Under the pieces are notes generated by a model. That model did no database searches and had not been told where the DNA came from. It saw only the letters and a program-made list of their open reading frames with translations. This document shows positions 1 to 12,225 of a stretch of 64,000 bases of DNA, piece by piece; within the stretch, counting starts at the first letter, position 1, and each line of letters starts with the position of its first letter. The position numbers and the translations under genes were made by a program. This stretch comes from Punctularia strigosozonata HHB-11173 SS5 (Eukaryota > Basidiomycota > Agaricomycetes > Corticiales > Punctulariaceae): the NCBI RefSeq assembly GCF_000264995.1, contig NW_006767453.1, positions 140,272-204,271 on the forward strand. Direction: 5' to 3'.

Positions 1-729
1 GTGACGGCCGTGGTGTCCTCCCAACTGTCTGCCCACCCTGATTATACCATCGTCACCTCCGGGCACTCACTCGGCGGGGCACTGTCCTCGATCGCCGCTG
101 TGTCCTTAGCGGAGAACTTCCCGAAAAGGTTAGTCGATCCTCCTATACTCATCGGGATGTACTCATGCTTTGTGTAGCCCCATTCGTATGTACACGTATG
201 GGCAACCTCGAACCGGCGATCCTTCGTATGCGTTCTGGGTGAACGACAAATTTGGCGCGAACGCGTTCAGAGGTGGAAGTTCTCGTTAGCTTCCGTCACC
301 TCGTGCTGATCATGTTTCTCATCGTGATGGGCAGTAACGCACACCAACGATGGGTAAATCAGCGGTTTGCTAACCTCTGTTATCCCAGTAACTCATCCAG
401 TGATCCCTAGCGTACCGACTTTGATACCGCAATTGATCGGGTACCGGCATCATGGTACGCATCGTCATGTCGGTCGCATGCCCACATTCTAAAAGTACGT
501 TGTCAGGCATTGAGTACTGGCAGTTCCAAGATCCCGCAGCAGCAGCCAACACCACACAGTGCGCTGCTGATGGGGAAGATCCGAACTGCTCCGCTTCCAT
601 AGAACCGTCTGGAGGCATCAACGACGCGCATCATACCTAGTTTGTGATTGTATACCGTCATAGAAGACGTTGACTGACAGTAGCTTCTATAGTCTCGGGA
701 TCGACGCTGGCACAGCGTTCTGTTCTTGA
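1..729 (+). CDS. Class 3 (alpha/beta hydrolase) lipase, 5' truncated by window edge
   Basis: Secreted-type triacylglycerol lipase of the Rhizomucor/FaeA class 3 fold; only the C-terminal half lies in the window. Exons read as 1-128, 178-272, 335-353, 411-454, 507-639 and 693-729, all joined by GT..AG introns that keep frame. The first exon holds the nucleophile elbow GHSLGGAL (catalytic Ser). The second gives TYGQPRTGDPSYAFWVN, the strand after the elbow. The split VTHTNDGVP supplies the likely catalytic Asp, and the last junction gives INDAHHTYLGI with the likely catalytic His. Stop is TGA at 727-729. The 5' exons with signal peptide and lid are outside the window. The last intron starts GTTTGT, an unusual but plausible donor. 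The full triad suggests a working enzyme; substrate cannot be told. Confidence 0.9.
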
Positions 730-981
730 GGTGCTTAACACATCGTTCACTGAACGGATAGCCTATATGATTCTCGGACAACATTGATACACTCGCTCCA
801 TCCCCACAAGGACGATTCAGCAATAAATACACGGTCGTGCTGCTAAGCCTGTGATTTAGGCAGTTACAACGATATTATTGGCATATAAGCGGTCTGCGTA
901 TATACACGTTTGAAACGAGTGTCCGGGAATGAGTACAAAAGCGTATAGCCGATACACGCAGCATGGAGAAGTCTCTCCGGT

Positions 982-1794
982 TCATATGGATGCCTGCGCG
1001 GCTTTCCGCCCCTCCTCGACCTCCTTGCGGAACTGCGTCGTCTCAGAGGCAATAGAGCGGACCGTCTGCACCTCATCCGGGACGTGCCAATGAGCGGGAA
1101 AACGGTTCTCCCCAAACCATGCCTGCGGGAGGCCGGAACGTGTCAGCCTCGGAGATGCACGAAGAGGTAAAGCTAATTTTACCTCTAGCCCCTCCTTCGT
1201 GAAAGTCCCCGTTTGGGGATCTCGGACACGGTCGAAGGCCGAGACGGCCTCCGACGCCGCTAAGATAGATCTGAAGAGATTCAGAGGCTTGCTGAGCGTG
1301 AGCTCGCGACGGACGCGAGCCCGAACGAAGTCCTCCTTCGTCATCCCACCCGGCGGACAAGAGGCGACAAACTCGTGGTATAACGTCGGGTCGACCTGAC
1401 GCGGCGCGTATTTGGCGTGGGGGGCCGCGTCCGCGTGAACGATGGAGGCGTCGTGTTCGATGCGGTTGTGCAGCGCGAGGTTCTCGAGGTCGAGAGTCCA
1501 GGAGGGTGCGAGCCCGACGAAGCGGAAGGTGCCGCAAGCGATGAGACCGGTCAGGGCTAGGATGTAGCAGAGGGGCGTAGACAGGTTGTAGGCGACCCGA
1601 AGTCCAGAAACGAGCTGGCCTAGGGAGATATTCTTCCCATTGTGCGGTCTGACGTTAGATCATGCGTTAGCTACCGGGAATTGGACCGTTCAAATGGCTA
1701 CACACAAGATATGGTAGTTGGAGAGCGTGTTAAGAGCAGGGCACGGCGATCGCGAATCCGTGGGTCCGGGAGGCGTCCAAGAAAAGGCGTCCAT
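982..1794 (-). CDS. Heme-thiolate peroxidase / short unspecific-peroxygenase-like (peroxidase family 2)
   Basis: Heme-thiolate peroxidases of family 2 use H2O2 to halogenate or oxygenate organic substrates. The gene reads as two exons with an intron starting GTGTGTAGCC and ending CAG near 1,650-1,710; splicing gives about 251 aa. The N-terminus has SRSPCPALNTL, where Cys18 would be the axial heme thiolate. Then follow HNGKNIS, and LALHNRIEHDAS with the metal-binding EHD motif at about residues 94-96 and the following Ser. A FGENRFPAHW segment near the C-terminus fits the family's Glu-bearing helix. The order PCP-EHD-S is that of the short UPO group. No signal peptide is seen from the chosen ATG at 1794, so it may act inside the cell unless an upstream exon was missed. 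It lies tail-to-tail with the lipase. Confidence 0.88.
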
Positions 1795-3183
1795 GGCTGG
1801 GGAAGTGCCGTGAGTGATCCAGCATTGCGGTTTATATATGGCGGACGAGTCCGCCGCTGGCATGATGACGGAATCAAAAGGTTATCCGTCGCCGCCGGCA
1901 CCCAATCATACTCAGTCATGCCCGTTCGAAAGCCTGTCTATAAGAGGCTCGAGACGTCCCGCGCGAGTCGAAATGCTAGGAATGCCGCGGAATGTAGGTG
2001 ACACCGGTGGAGGTTCAATGTTCATTTCCTGACATCCATTTGTTCGAACACAACCTGGGGTACAGAGCGAGCCTCATGTGGGATTCCGTCGCCCTCAGGG
2101 GTCGGTGGACGGTTCTCGCAGAGAAGCTTCTGGTAGGCGTGCTACGGCGCCGGTCCTGAGAACGCAGTGTTTCCCGCTCCAAGGCTCACTGAACGGGGCT
2201 ACGATCTTCTCGGAATTCAAATGGACACTGCCACATGCCACCATGGCGTCAAGGTCGGCGTTGTTATCCAAGTGGTTGCCGATTGGCCGCGGAAGTGGCG
2301 TACGTGCTCCCCGGCTATGGCAAGTCCCGGCGTTTACGAGAAGGATACGAATGGGCGCGTCTCGTACTGAGCTCTGACGCGGACAATCGAGTTCTACGAC
2401 GTGCCTTGTCACCGAAGAGTCCCCGTTGCTTCATCCGGATGCCACCACCGTGCAAGGAGTTTCATGCCGTCACCATCCAACCATCATTCTCAAGGCCGCG
2501 GGACGGTACATGCATGGGATCGGGCCGCGCAGCCAAGTGACAGTTGGCAATTGGACCGTAGAAGACAATTCCGATGTGGTAGGGGCCAAGGTTTGCTGCT
2601 TTAGCGGGCCAGAGATAGTAGCACGAAGGACTGAATTCGTTGTAACCGACTTCAGTTGTGAATCGGATTACTTGCTCCCGGTGCAGTAGGTTGCGATGCA
2701 GAGTCAGACGCAACGCACGCCTCTGGGGTCACGTGACACAGCTCCGTCTACGTCGGATGCGGAGGACCAGAGTGCAGTAACGACTTGCAACAAGCAGAGG
2801 CATAGAGAGATGAGGAACTAAAGCGATGGCAAGCACGAATTGAAGTCGCCAGCCTCGACCCGACATATCGAGGCGGTGATCCCTGAACATCGGCATGTCG
2901 TCCAGGTCCAGTCCACCTTGGTCCCTGCAGCGAGGAATATATGCGGTATAGGATGCTCCTCATCATCCTGAAATGGGATGGTCGAGTCATCGATACATCT
3001 TTCGTTATACGCATTGAAATGTGCTGAGATGAAGTGACGGACAAAGCAAAGACAAGGTTGATTTGCCTGCGCAAGATCCCAAGTAACCCTGGGAACATTC
3101 TCGTCACGCTGTATAGTTCCACGCCTCCCATCCTTGCGACCTCATCGACGACCCGCCGCAAGACAAACGCCGAAGCCGACGCC
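1795..3183. other. Intergenic 1.4 kb with weak, broken coding signal
   Basis: This stretch separates the peroxygenase gene from the L11 gene. Between about 2,060 and 2,690 short plus-strand frames look more protein-like than random sequence, for example around DTATCHHGVKVGVV and then GRYMHGIGPRSQVTVGNW. They lie in different frames and no convincing splice sites join them. I do not recognise a family. It may be a decayed gene or an unmodelled intron-rich one. The end nearest 3183 should hold the ribosomal-protein promoter. Confidence 0.3.
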
Positions 3184-3873
3184 ATGGTCAGTGGACTCAT
3201 CCTGAAGTCTTGCTCGCGGTCAACTCAATATGCGCTATCTAGGCTGACAAGACCGCCCCCGCAAACCCTATGAAGGAGCTCAAGCTCGAGAAGCTTGTCA
3301 TCAGTGCGCAATACCATGTCCGTTGTTCTGTATGCATATCGCTAACCGAATTTTGCAGACATCTCCGTCGGCGAGTCTGGTGATCGCTTGACGCGTGCCT
3401 CGAAGGTGCTCGAGCAGCTCACCGGTCAAACCCCGGTCACCTCGAAGGCCCGTTACACCGTCCGTACCTTCGGCATCAGGCGTAACGAGAAGATCGCGGT
3501 GCACGTCACCATCCGTGGCCCGAAGGCTGAGGAGATCCTTGAGCGCGGCCTCAAGGTCAAGGAGTATGAGCTCCGCCGCCGCAACTTCTCCGAGACCGGC
3601 AACTTCGGTTTCGGTATCCAGGAGCACATCGATCTCGGTGCGCGGTACGACCCGGGCATCGGTATCTTCGGTATGGACTTCTACGTCGTGATGGGCCGGC
3701 CGGGGATGCGGGTGGCGAGGAGGAAGCAGAAGAAGGCTCGCATTGGTTTCTCGCATCGGGTAAAGAAGGAGGACACCATGGCATGGTTCAAGCAACGGTT
3801 CGACGGTATCATCCTCGTGCGTATCATTCCATTTTGCTGAAGAAGGAGGGCTGATCGGTCTCCTCAGAAATAA
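3184..3873 (+). CDS. RPL11: 60S ribosomal protein L11 (uL5)
   Basis: Large-subunit protein uL5, which contacts 5S rRNA at the central protuberance. The coding exons are 3184-3186 (ATG only), 3243-3303, 3359-3816 and 3868-3873. The product begins [19 protein letters not shown] and contains [47 protein letters not shown] and the end [10 protein letters not shown], all hallmark L11 stretches, at about 175 aa. The start codon stands alone before the first intron, and the last intron (3817-3867) leaves only Lys and the stop in the final exon. A read-through of that intron would end in a different tail, so the spliced end is preferred. Expected to be strongly expressed. Confidence 0.96.
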
Positions 3874-6582
3874 TCGTCTCGCCCCTCATTGCTTTCGCTT
3901 CTTCTATGTTATGGCTATCCCATGTACCATGCATGCCACACCAAAATCCATGGTCACACTCTGTGCTGCCGGATATCATCGTACCGAGTGATTCATTGTG
4001 TTTCACTGGAAAACATAGACGGCTCGGAAGGCCAAAGCAGTGGCAATATACGAACGTGCAGCTCTGATTCGCAAACTCCTGCCGTTGCTGTCGAATATAC
4101 GACCGCATGCTGACCACTGAAGTGGGCGTAAACGGCCATCGCAACTGGTGTTTACGAACATGGTATAGACTTCGGTTGCTGCGGCAATTGCGGAATGTTG
4201 CGCTACGTGAGAAAGATGCTCACGTAGCGGGTTGATGTTGATTACAACGCTTCGTCAGTGCTTTCGATCTACACTGAGCTTTTCTTGAAATCCCGATCCT
4301 GTCTCGACTATTATAATGGACATCCGCTGCTCCTGCGTGTCTATGAATCCTCGCTTTGGGTCAGGATGGCAGTGTGCGGAACGGAGTCAATGCACATAGC
4401 CGTCCGGAAGCGCCTATGTTTGATACACCGACTCATAGCCTCGGACTATGACTCGCCCCAAGTCCCGGATATGGTATGTACTTGCTGCGGTCCGGGCTCG
4501 TTCTAGTAACTGAGGAACGTCGATGTTGTATAGCTTGCCCACGTTGTTCCTTCGGCGCAGCATGCGGGGTACGTGTTATCGCGGAAACTCGGGTGCGCCG
4601 ACGCGACGGGTAGCTGGATTATGCTACTTAAACCGCCGCCGTCATGTCTCGTCGCCCACCGTCCACCATCACCTTCACAGTTCACTCTGCCCATGCCTCA
4701 TTTCGAGAGCAGTACTTGTGCGTAACACGGATCACAGTCTGCCAGCCAGATACTGTAGTTCTGACCGGCCCTTTCTCTAACATACGCAGATCGCTCGCTG
4801 ACAATGCCCTACGGGTATCCGCCTGAACTCGGAACCTTCTGTCCAGGACCATCTGTTCGTATCTCATACCATTGAGCATACCTACGCGCCCGCTGACCCT
4901 GTGTTGCCACAACAGTGACAACGCGGTGGTAGTTGACTCGAGTACGCGACACACACACCCGTAGCAATGGGTAAACCAACTCGACCCTCGTCCGGGCACC
5001 CCACCGTCAGGCCTCGGCCTCGATGACGGAATGAGCGGAATTAGCTCCACCGCCTCAAATTGTGGTACGCTGAGCAGCGACAAACGCCCGTACCTTACCT
5101 CCTGGTAGCAGGAGAAGAATCCACCATCCCCACGCGGCCCTCCAAACGTGGCGGTATCCCGTCGACCCAAATTTTCACCACGCCGCTTGTGGCATCGCTA
5201 CTTGCGCATCAGTATATTCTTTGGGATACCCCATCGTCACCACCACCCTGCAGGGACCCATCTACATCATGCCGCTGGCACCGCCTTGACCTTCTTGTTG
5301 GGCCCAAGTGTCGTTAGAACATATACAACCCCATCCCCACCCCTTCGGCTCGAATTCGAATTCGACGTACCTCCGAGTCGGAATCACAAAGAGACCCAGC
5401 AATTATTACGCAGGACTATCATCTCAGCCTTCATCCTCGTCGTGCCTATCTATGTATTCTTTTCTGCCGTGCATTGTATGCAGTATGAGCAATCGAACAG
5501 AAGCGCCTTTGATATACTCGAAACCCGTTAAGACCGAGTCCACTGCTACTAGAAGGCTACATTTAGCTAAATACAGCCATATCTGGTGCATCACTTGCCT
5601 AATGCGGCGATGTGAGAGTTGTGGGCGGAAGCTGTGAAACTGCTGCCACTCCTGCCCAGCTGTGCAACGCGTTGATCTCAACCCAGACTCCCAGCTGATA
5701 TCATTCTATCCATCCACAATATGCAGATACAGTTGGCTCTGCTGTCATCCAGTTGGCAGTGCACTCCACGAAGGCTGGCTGCAGCCTTAGTTCCAACGGA
5801 AACGCGGCAATGTTCTATGCAGTCCTGTATGATGATTGCGACGTATTCCACTGCCATTAATCACTCACGGAGGGAGTATATGAGCCCCCGGGCTTAAGTG
5901 TTCGAGGACAACGTCAACTCGATCTCCCCTCGAAGACATCCAGGCATTCGTATTGATATTGGCATCAATCACCGGCCATGTACCATATATTGAAGACAGA
6001 CTATGTGCCTGAGTACGTACCATCCATGACTGAATAATAGAAACAGTATTCATCGCTGCCAAATACAGGGCCGATGACGAGGAGTGGTTCTCCAGGGCTG
6101 CATCCGAACCTGTTTCTATCCCTGTGGACCGTCGGTGAGGGGGTGATTCTATGAGCGTATAGGTATCCTCATTGCTAAAGGGATTTGTTCCGAAAGGTGC
6201 TTAGGCAGCCAATCAAGTACAGGGGATTGTCGTCCTCGTCCGACTAACAAGCCCCGTCCTAACACATCTCGAACATAAGTGGCAACCTCTCGAAACGTAG
6301 TTCATCGCCTTCTCGTCGGGCCAACCATGACTCTTGCATTGTTTCGAGCTGTTGCAATAATATAGATCGTATTTCGAGTTGACTATGATATATGAGAACG
6401 TGCGATACCTCGATGTTACACTGGTCTTCGACTTGAGACTCACTGTTGCACAATCACCGCGCTGTGACGCTTTAACCCGCTTTGGAATGGAACCCAGGAG
6501 CAACCCAACGTCAAGAAAGGAAAGACATAAGGTGCAGATACTAGGCTACATACTATGCATACATAGATTAGAACAAGTAAAC
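3874..6582. other. 2.7-kb region without a confident gene
   Basis: No open frame here shows a recognisable family apart from a weak CBM48-like fragment at 4,644-4,826, listed separately. Frames at 4,258-4,506, 5,148-5,637 and 6,213-6,503 are short, compositionally ordinary and lack good start and splice contexts. The right end is the 3' flank of the NTO1-like gene. It could hold decayed genes or a non-coding RNA, but I see no structure that supports either. Confidence 0.4.
4644..4826 (+). pseudogene. Possible remnant of an AMPK-beta/CBM48-like glycogen-binding domain
   Basis: A 60-residue open frame contains ITFTV near the start and QPDTVVLTGPFSN further on. The spacing of a beta-strand and a VVLTG.F turn resembles the start of AMPK1_CBM/CBM48 domains (pattern V-V-V-T-G-x-F-D-x-W). 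The aromatic Trp that normally follows is not visible and the frame ends soon after. Downstream sequence to about 5,300 gives no clear continuation. This could be a degenerate gene, an unresolved intron structure, or chance similarity; the last cannot be excluded. Confidence 0.22.
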
Positions 6583-9500
6583 CTAAGAAGCCGCATCCAG
6601 TAGATCCTTGTCGACGTCCGCATCTCCGTCTGCAGCATGTTCCACCTCTGCTACCTCATCTTGACCTCGCTCATCGTGATCCTCTGCGACAGGGGCGGGA
6701 GCATCCTCCATAGGTGTATCTGGGTTAGTCGGGCTTGTAGATTGATCGTCCTGCTCTTCAGACTCTCTTTCTGCCGCCGCCCGATCCTGAGCGGTCTCCA
6801 TCTCCGCCTTGGCCTGCCTATCAACCATCCCAAGAGTACCATATCAGTAACAAGCGCGATTCGCCCATTTACATGGATCCAGAGATTGGAGGTGCGGTTG
6901 CGCGAAGAGACCATCGACACATACCGATATGAGTCCCGGCATTCTGCTCGAAATTTCTTGTTCTTGAAGTGCTGTATTCCATTTTTCCCATCAATCATCA
7001 TCATATCCAGTTCTGTCGAGCAATCAACAGCCACAAATCGCAGGTATGCTAGCACACTGACTGTCGTCCTCCCCCAGCAGCTTAAGCTTGTCTGGAGGCA
7101 AAAAAGTCCTATAGACAACAGTTACCAACGGCGTGCTTATGAGAACTTGCTTCGTGATCGGACACACATACCACGTCCTCTTTTTATCATAGAATTGAAT
7201 CAGAGTCAAAGGTGGCTTTCCTGCTTTCTTCGCTTCTGCATATGCCCATGAGAAATCACGATCGACATCGGCAGGAATGGCGGGATCGGGAGCCTCGAAT
7301 ACCACGGCAGCCCACCACGGGTAGGCGTCTGCATGGGATACGTTCAACGATCAGAATACGTTCATGTAGTCAAGACATGGGAATCACTCACGGGCCTTGG
7401 CCCATACCAGCGTGCCAGGCTCGAGGGGGTTGTCGTAGTCGATCACGACATCAAAAGGCTGGACTTCGGCTGGTGCTTCAGCCTTCTCTGGTTCTTCGCG
7501 TTGCGCGGAATCCCCAGATGACGCCTTGGAGGACGGAGGGTGATCGTCTTCTCCTGGAGCCGTCTGTTCGCCGCCATCATCCTGCCCATCTACAGCGCCG
7601 TCTTGCTGATTGGTCTTTCCACCTTCGGAAACCCCGTGTTCAATCCCTTCGCCGCCCTCGCCCTCGCCCTCGTTGCTTTGCTGCCCGGTTTGGCTGTCTT
7701 CGCTCAGGTCAGTCAATTCGCTTAGTTCGCTTGGTTCGGACATGACAGTAGAGCCATCCAAGTCCGCAATAGCCTTTTTGGGTCGCCCCCGCTCCGGTCC
7801 CCTCCTGCGTCGCTGCACCGGTGCCCCTCCGGGATTCTGCGACGCTTTGAGACGCTCCCTCTCTTCCTTCTTTTGACGAGCTTTCTCCCGTCTAGTCGCC
7901 GGGGTTTCAATAACATCGATGACGATTGGCTTCTGTTGCTCAACCTTCCTCCGTTTCGTACCGGAGCCACGTCCCTGAGATGCACTGTCGCCCAAATCAT
8001 CGACATCGTCGACGGGCTCTGCCATAACCTCGTCAACGTCTCCGTCTGCTGTCGGCGCGGTGGGCGACACGGAAGAAAGTTTGCTCGAGCTCGCCTCCGC
8101 AGTGTCCTCTTGTAACGTCTGATTCGCAGAAACCGATGTCGCGAGGGCCAGCGATGTATTCCGCTTGCGTCTGCCTTTCCCTGACGTTGCGCGTGCACCT
8201 AGCGAAGGCAGTCGCGTGAGCGTCGTCACGAAGATGGAACCAAAACAATTTACCGCCGCGGCTCGCGGATGTTGCTTGGGTGATTGGCGTACCGCTGGAT
8301 GCATGCCGCCGCCCTCCTCGCCCTTGCCCGTCTTCCAAGATCCAACCACTGTCGAAGTTGGCGAACATGCTGCGGTTGTCGAGTTCAGTGACCACAGGTG
8401 CTGCGCCTGCTGCGGAGGCCGCTTCAGCGTTCTCCGCTGCTTTATTGGCCTCAGCAGCAGCAGATTGGCGCGTGCGTCGTGTCCGGAATCCAGGAGCGGC
8501 GTCCAGCTGCTCCACGTCTTGAGCGATAGGCTTCCGCACAGAGGCAGTTTTTGTTTTTCTGGGGGCCCTGGGCTTGGGGGGCGGAGGTGGTGGCGGCGGT
8601 TTGTCCTGCGGCAGTTCGTAGCTGGTCAACGCTGCTATGGGGTTCGACTCCAAGATAAATTCGAGTTCTTCTTTGATGCCCTTGTCCGGTTGCTCAGCGA
8701 GAAGCATCTCAACAACATCCATTTCCGGCTCGAGGTCCCCGACAGTACGATCGTCGATAGCCGCGGCCTCGGAGTTTGGCCTGTCCAGGTTGCTTAGGAT
8801 AGATATGGCATGCGTGTGGATACGAGATGCTGTCCGATAGAAAAGGGAGTCTGGCGCGTTATACTTCTTGGCATTGTCTAGAACAAGGAGAATATCCTCC
8901 TGACAGGCCATGAACAGGCAAATTTCGGATGAAGACGTGGACGCCTTACCTTGAAGGATTGAACGTCCCAGTATCCATGCCGATCCAACTTGTTCTCAAT
9001 CCAGGTCCAACACATGGGTTTCTCGATGACTTCAAAGTAATCTGGCACGTCCACCCTTGATACTGGATTCTTAAAATGATCATGTGTGTCCTTCCTAGAC
9101 GTCTTGTCAGTAATCTCATTGAGTAAAGCAATTTGAAAACGCTTCCTACGCGATTATCTTCTCGAAAGCAGCACGCAGCGGAGTTTCGTGAGCGAACAGA
9201 AAAGATTGCAGTAGCTCCTGGATCGCTTGCGCTTGTTCCAACTTGATGTTCTCGCGTTTGGGTATCATGCCAATGATCAAGCGCACGTATTCGAGGTCCG
9301 CACGTAGACGTCGCATGTGCTGAAGTTTGATCGCCTTTTCCTCGTCCGTTTGTCCGTTGCCGCCCTTGTTCGCCGTCCACGGCTCGAGATGTAACCTCTT
9401 CAAGAGCGGCGCGCCCCTTCTCGCCTCCCTCTTCAGACTCCAATACCTGCATACCATATGAACAAATTCTGTTTTCTTTCGTATGGACACTTTGGCGATG

Positions 9501-11008
9501 TACTGGAGGATACGAGAGACGATGATGGCAGGAACCAAAGGAGCACCCTGTTTGTATGTTTTTGCATATGCACGAGCCGTGCGAGAGAGCGTCGAATCCG
9601 GATTGTCAGGGCCAGACTGGTGCTGCGCGAGGGCGGCTTCACGAGCGTCGGCTTGTTCTTTCTACATCCAGTAAACGCTCGTTTAGTTCCGACGTCCACG
9701 GAAACGAACTGAAGCACCTACCGGAAGATGCCTCTCGCAATAACACGTCAGCATACCGGGTTCTACCCCAGCTGCGCCCTTCATAGGCATCAGGAATTTC
9801 TCTTTCCTAGCACAGGTGGGGTGAAAGGCGACGAAGCACGACGACTTGCTACACTGAATGCATGCACCCTCTCGAACGTCGCAAAGGGAGCATTTCTGAC
9901 AAACCTCGACTTAAGAAGCAGGTCGGGCGAGTAAATCTTGTCCTTACCAGCTTCCAACGTTGCTTCGGTATCTTTTCGACGCCTGTGATCGGCTCCATGA
10001 AGACTTCGTTAGCGACGCGGGTCTCGGGTACCCATATGGCGCATAGGAGGTGGGCCCAGTCGCCGGTAACAGTCTGTTTGAATGCGCCGCCTTCATTCGG
10101 GCAGAGGATACAGGACTGAATGCGTAACATGAAAGTCTGAGCATGGGTTGATATATGCGACGTGATGTCACGCACCACCGGAATTTCTGGCGATACCGTG
10201 CATTTGCGGCAAAGCCACTGTCCTTCGGGGATGTAAGGGACACCGTAGCAATCTGATATGCGAGACGTCAGTCGCTGTTCATCCTGAAGGCGAGGGTGCG
10301 CGGCGGACGCACCCTGATGCACAGCTAGGTTGCAACCATCGCAGAACACAATTGCGTTCATGTTCTCGCCCTCGGAATCGTCGCAGATAGCACATGTCGA
10401 GTCTTCGGAGGGTAGGTCCATCTCGGGCCTCGGTATATTCTTCGTCTAGACATTATGTCCAGGATGTGTTGCTCAGCTCAGCGGAGGTCGCTCGCGGTCG
10501 GGTGGACGCACCAGGTCAAACCACTCTTTCTCCAGGCGATCCATGATGACTTCGAACATCTCATAAGATACTTTGTCCAACTGATCGTTGTGCCGTTCTG
10601 TGTTGACCTCGTCCAACCACTCCTGGTCTAAGACTATCAAAGGCAACCTTCTGAAGCCAGCGCTACTCTGCGTACCTTGTTCGTCCATGTCATACTCTAC
10701 CTGGACGGCCAACTCGCTCTCCAACGGTTCTATGGCGAGGTAAGGCGCGAAATGGACCTAAAGCTGTATAGCTCACGCACCGATGTATCGGATGTACCCG
10801 CTCGGTCTCTTGAAGTCAGAGAAGTCATTGTCTGGATACAGCTCATGTCAATGCAGGTTGCCGTGCTTCCAGCGAGAGACGTACATCCAAAGGTCCTTTC
10901 CGTTTTACTGTCGACCCCACCCGGTCTGTTGTACTCCTTGTCATCAATCCTGGTAAACGAAACCACCGGTAATGACACCGGTGCTGGAGACTGTTTGCCG
11001 CGAGCCAT
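6583..11008 (-). CDS. NTO1: NTO1/BRPF-like chromatin reader (PHD-ePHD-bromodomain-PWWP)
   Basis: Scaffold of MYST histone acetyltransferase complexes (yeast NuA3, animal MOZ/MORF-BRPF). Reading from the ATG at 11008, the N-terminus [10 protein letters not shown] is followed, after splicing at GTACGT, by [18 protein letters not shown] conserved EPL-like segment with [17 protein letters not shown] comes next (10,473-10,724). A PHD finger with [11 protein letters not shown] and [11 protein letters not shown] and an extended PHD with [14 protein letters not shown] and [12 protein letters not shown] lie at about 9,900-10,420. Helical EPL2-like sequence lies at 9,150-9,540 and a bromodomain with [12 protein letters not shown] and [14 protein letters not shown] at 8,800-9,100. 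A long low-complexity basic/acidic linker follows, then PWWP sequence with GTLVWAKAR and [14 protein letters not shown] (7,250-7,450) and an acidic tail ending at 6583. Many introns. It sits head-to-head with the SNT2-like gene. S. cerevisiae Nto1 lacks a PWWP; here it is on the same chain, as in animal BRPF. Confidence 0.9.
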
Positions 11009-12225
11009 GTTCAAGCACAAGACGATTGGTGGATGATCTCAGAAGGAAAAGAGATCGTATCTTCGGTTCATTGATGAGCTGCGGCACGACAGATCGAAGG
11101 GAGGCTAGTAGGCGCTCAGGCGCTCGAGGAATACGAGGCTGAGAGGCTTCGACGCGATAGTCATAATTCCACTTGATACGCGTAGCCCGGGCGCCTAATG
11201 ATTCGACCTAAGGACTTTCTGCCGTTCTTCGACTCAACGCTTATTCCGGTTTTAGACCATATATTCCACGTCTTTCGTCCTCATGCACACAGACAATTCC
11301 ACCGTTATACTGGCAAGACAGGGCTAGACGTAAAGGGTAAAGCACAAAATCACGTGACCCACATGATAGTAAATAGGCGACGGGAGTGGGATGCAGGTCC
11401 GTAGCGACCCGGACAAAACATGACAAAGACGTCGGAGGGTGAGAGGTGATGTAGGAATGAAGGAGAGGAAGGGATCAAGATATGTGGCCCGCGTTATCCA
11501 CCGAACGTGCGGTCTAAACACAAAAACGCGTCAAGCAAGGCCGCATGTATAAATATTGGCACCAATACAAAACGCAAGTATGATGTCGGTAACAGGCAAT
11601 TGATGGCACCGGACGCCAGAGTTATGGCAAAGATACTGGCATCCAAGATACCTTGGACAGCCCTGAGTCGCCACAGAAGGTTCCCCAACACGTAAGGCAG
11701 TAACACGGTTTCATCGTACAGGGAATAACATGAAGTCCCTGTAACCCGTAGCCAGCGATTTGAGGTAAAGTTATCACAGGAGTAGAAGAACGATTCTGAG
11801 GAGGATATACGTTGAGTCGTGGTATGTTGTAAAGCGGCAACCACCGGCGACGGATTCACCCGCAGTCAGTCTCGAACTCAAACATATCCTAAAAAAGCAA
11901 TTAGCATAGAGCAGAGCTTTGACATATCTGACCGGGGTAGAGTAGCGATACATTAGCTATCGAATACAATGCTAGCCGTATGAGGAACATACACAGGAGC
12001 AGGATTTGCCGCCGAGTGGCGGAGTTTCGTTCCAACTAAGAAGCAGCCGTCCCCCAGACGGCTCGCTCGCATCTTACCCTGAGCCTCCACCACACCCCCG
12101 AGCTCTGCTACCTCACGCAGCAAAGCTCGCCATTCTACCTCTTCGTGGGCCTCTATCACTCCTTTTTCTTTCGCTAAACGCATACTTTTGATTCACGTCG
12201 CCGTAGCTACGATTTTTTTGCCCAC
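11009..12225. promoter_or_regulatory. Shared divergent upstream region between the NTO1-like and SNT2-like genes
   Basis: About 1.2 kb separates two start codons pointing away from each other. A minus-strand frame at 11,494-11,859 contains hydrophobic segments but has no supporting homology or splice pattern, so I do not call a gene. A pyrimidine-rich stretch at about 12,080-12,185 precedes the SNT2-like ATG, as is common in fungal promoters. Whether both genes share control is inference from the layout only. Confidence 0.35.
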
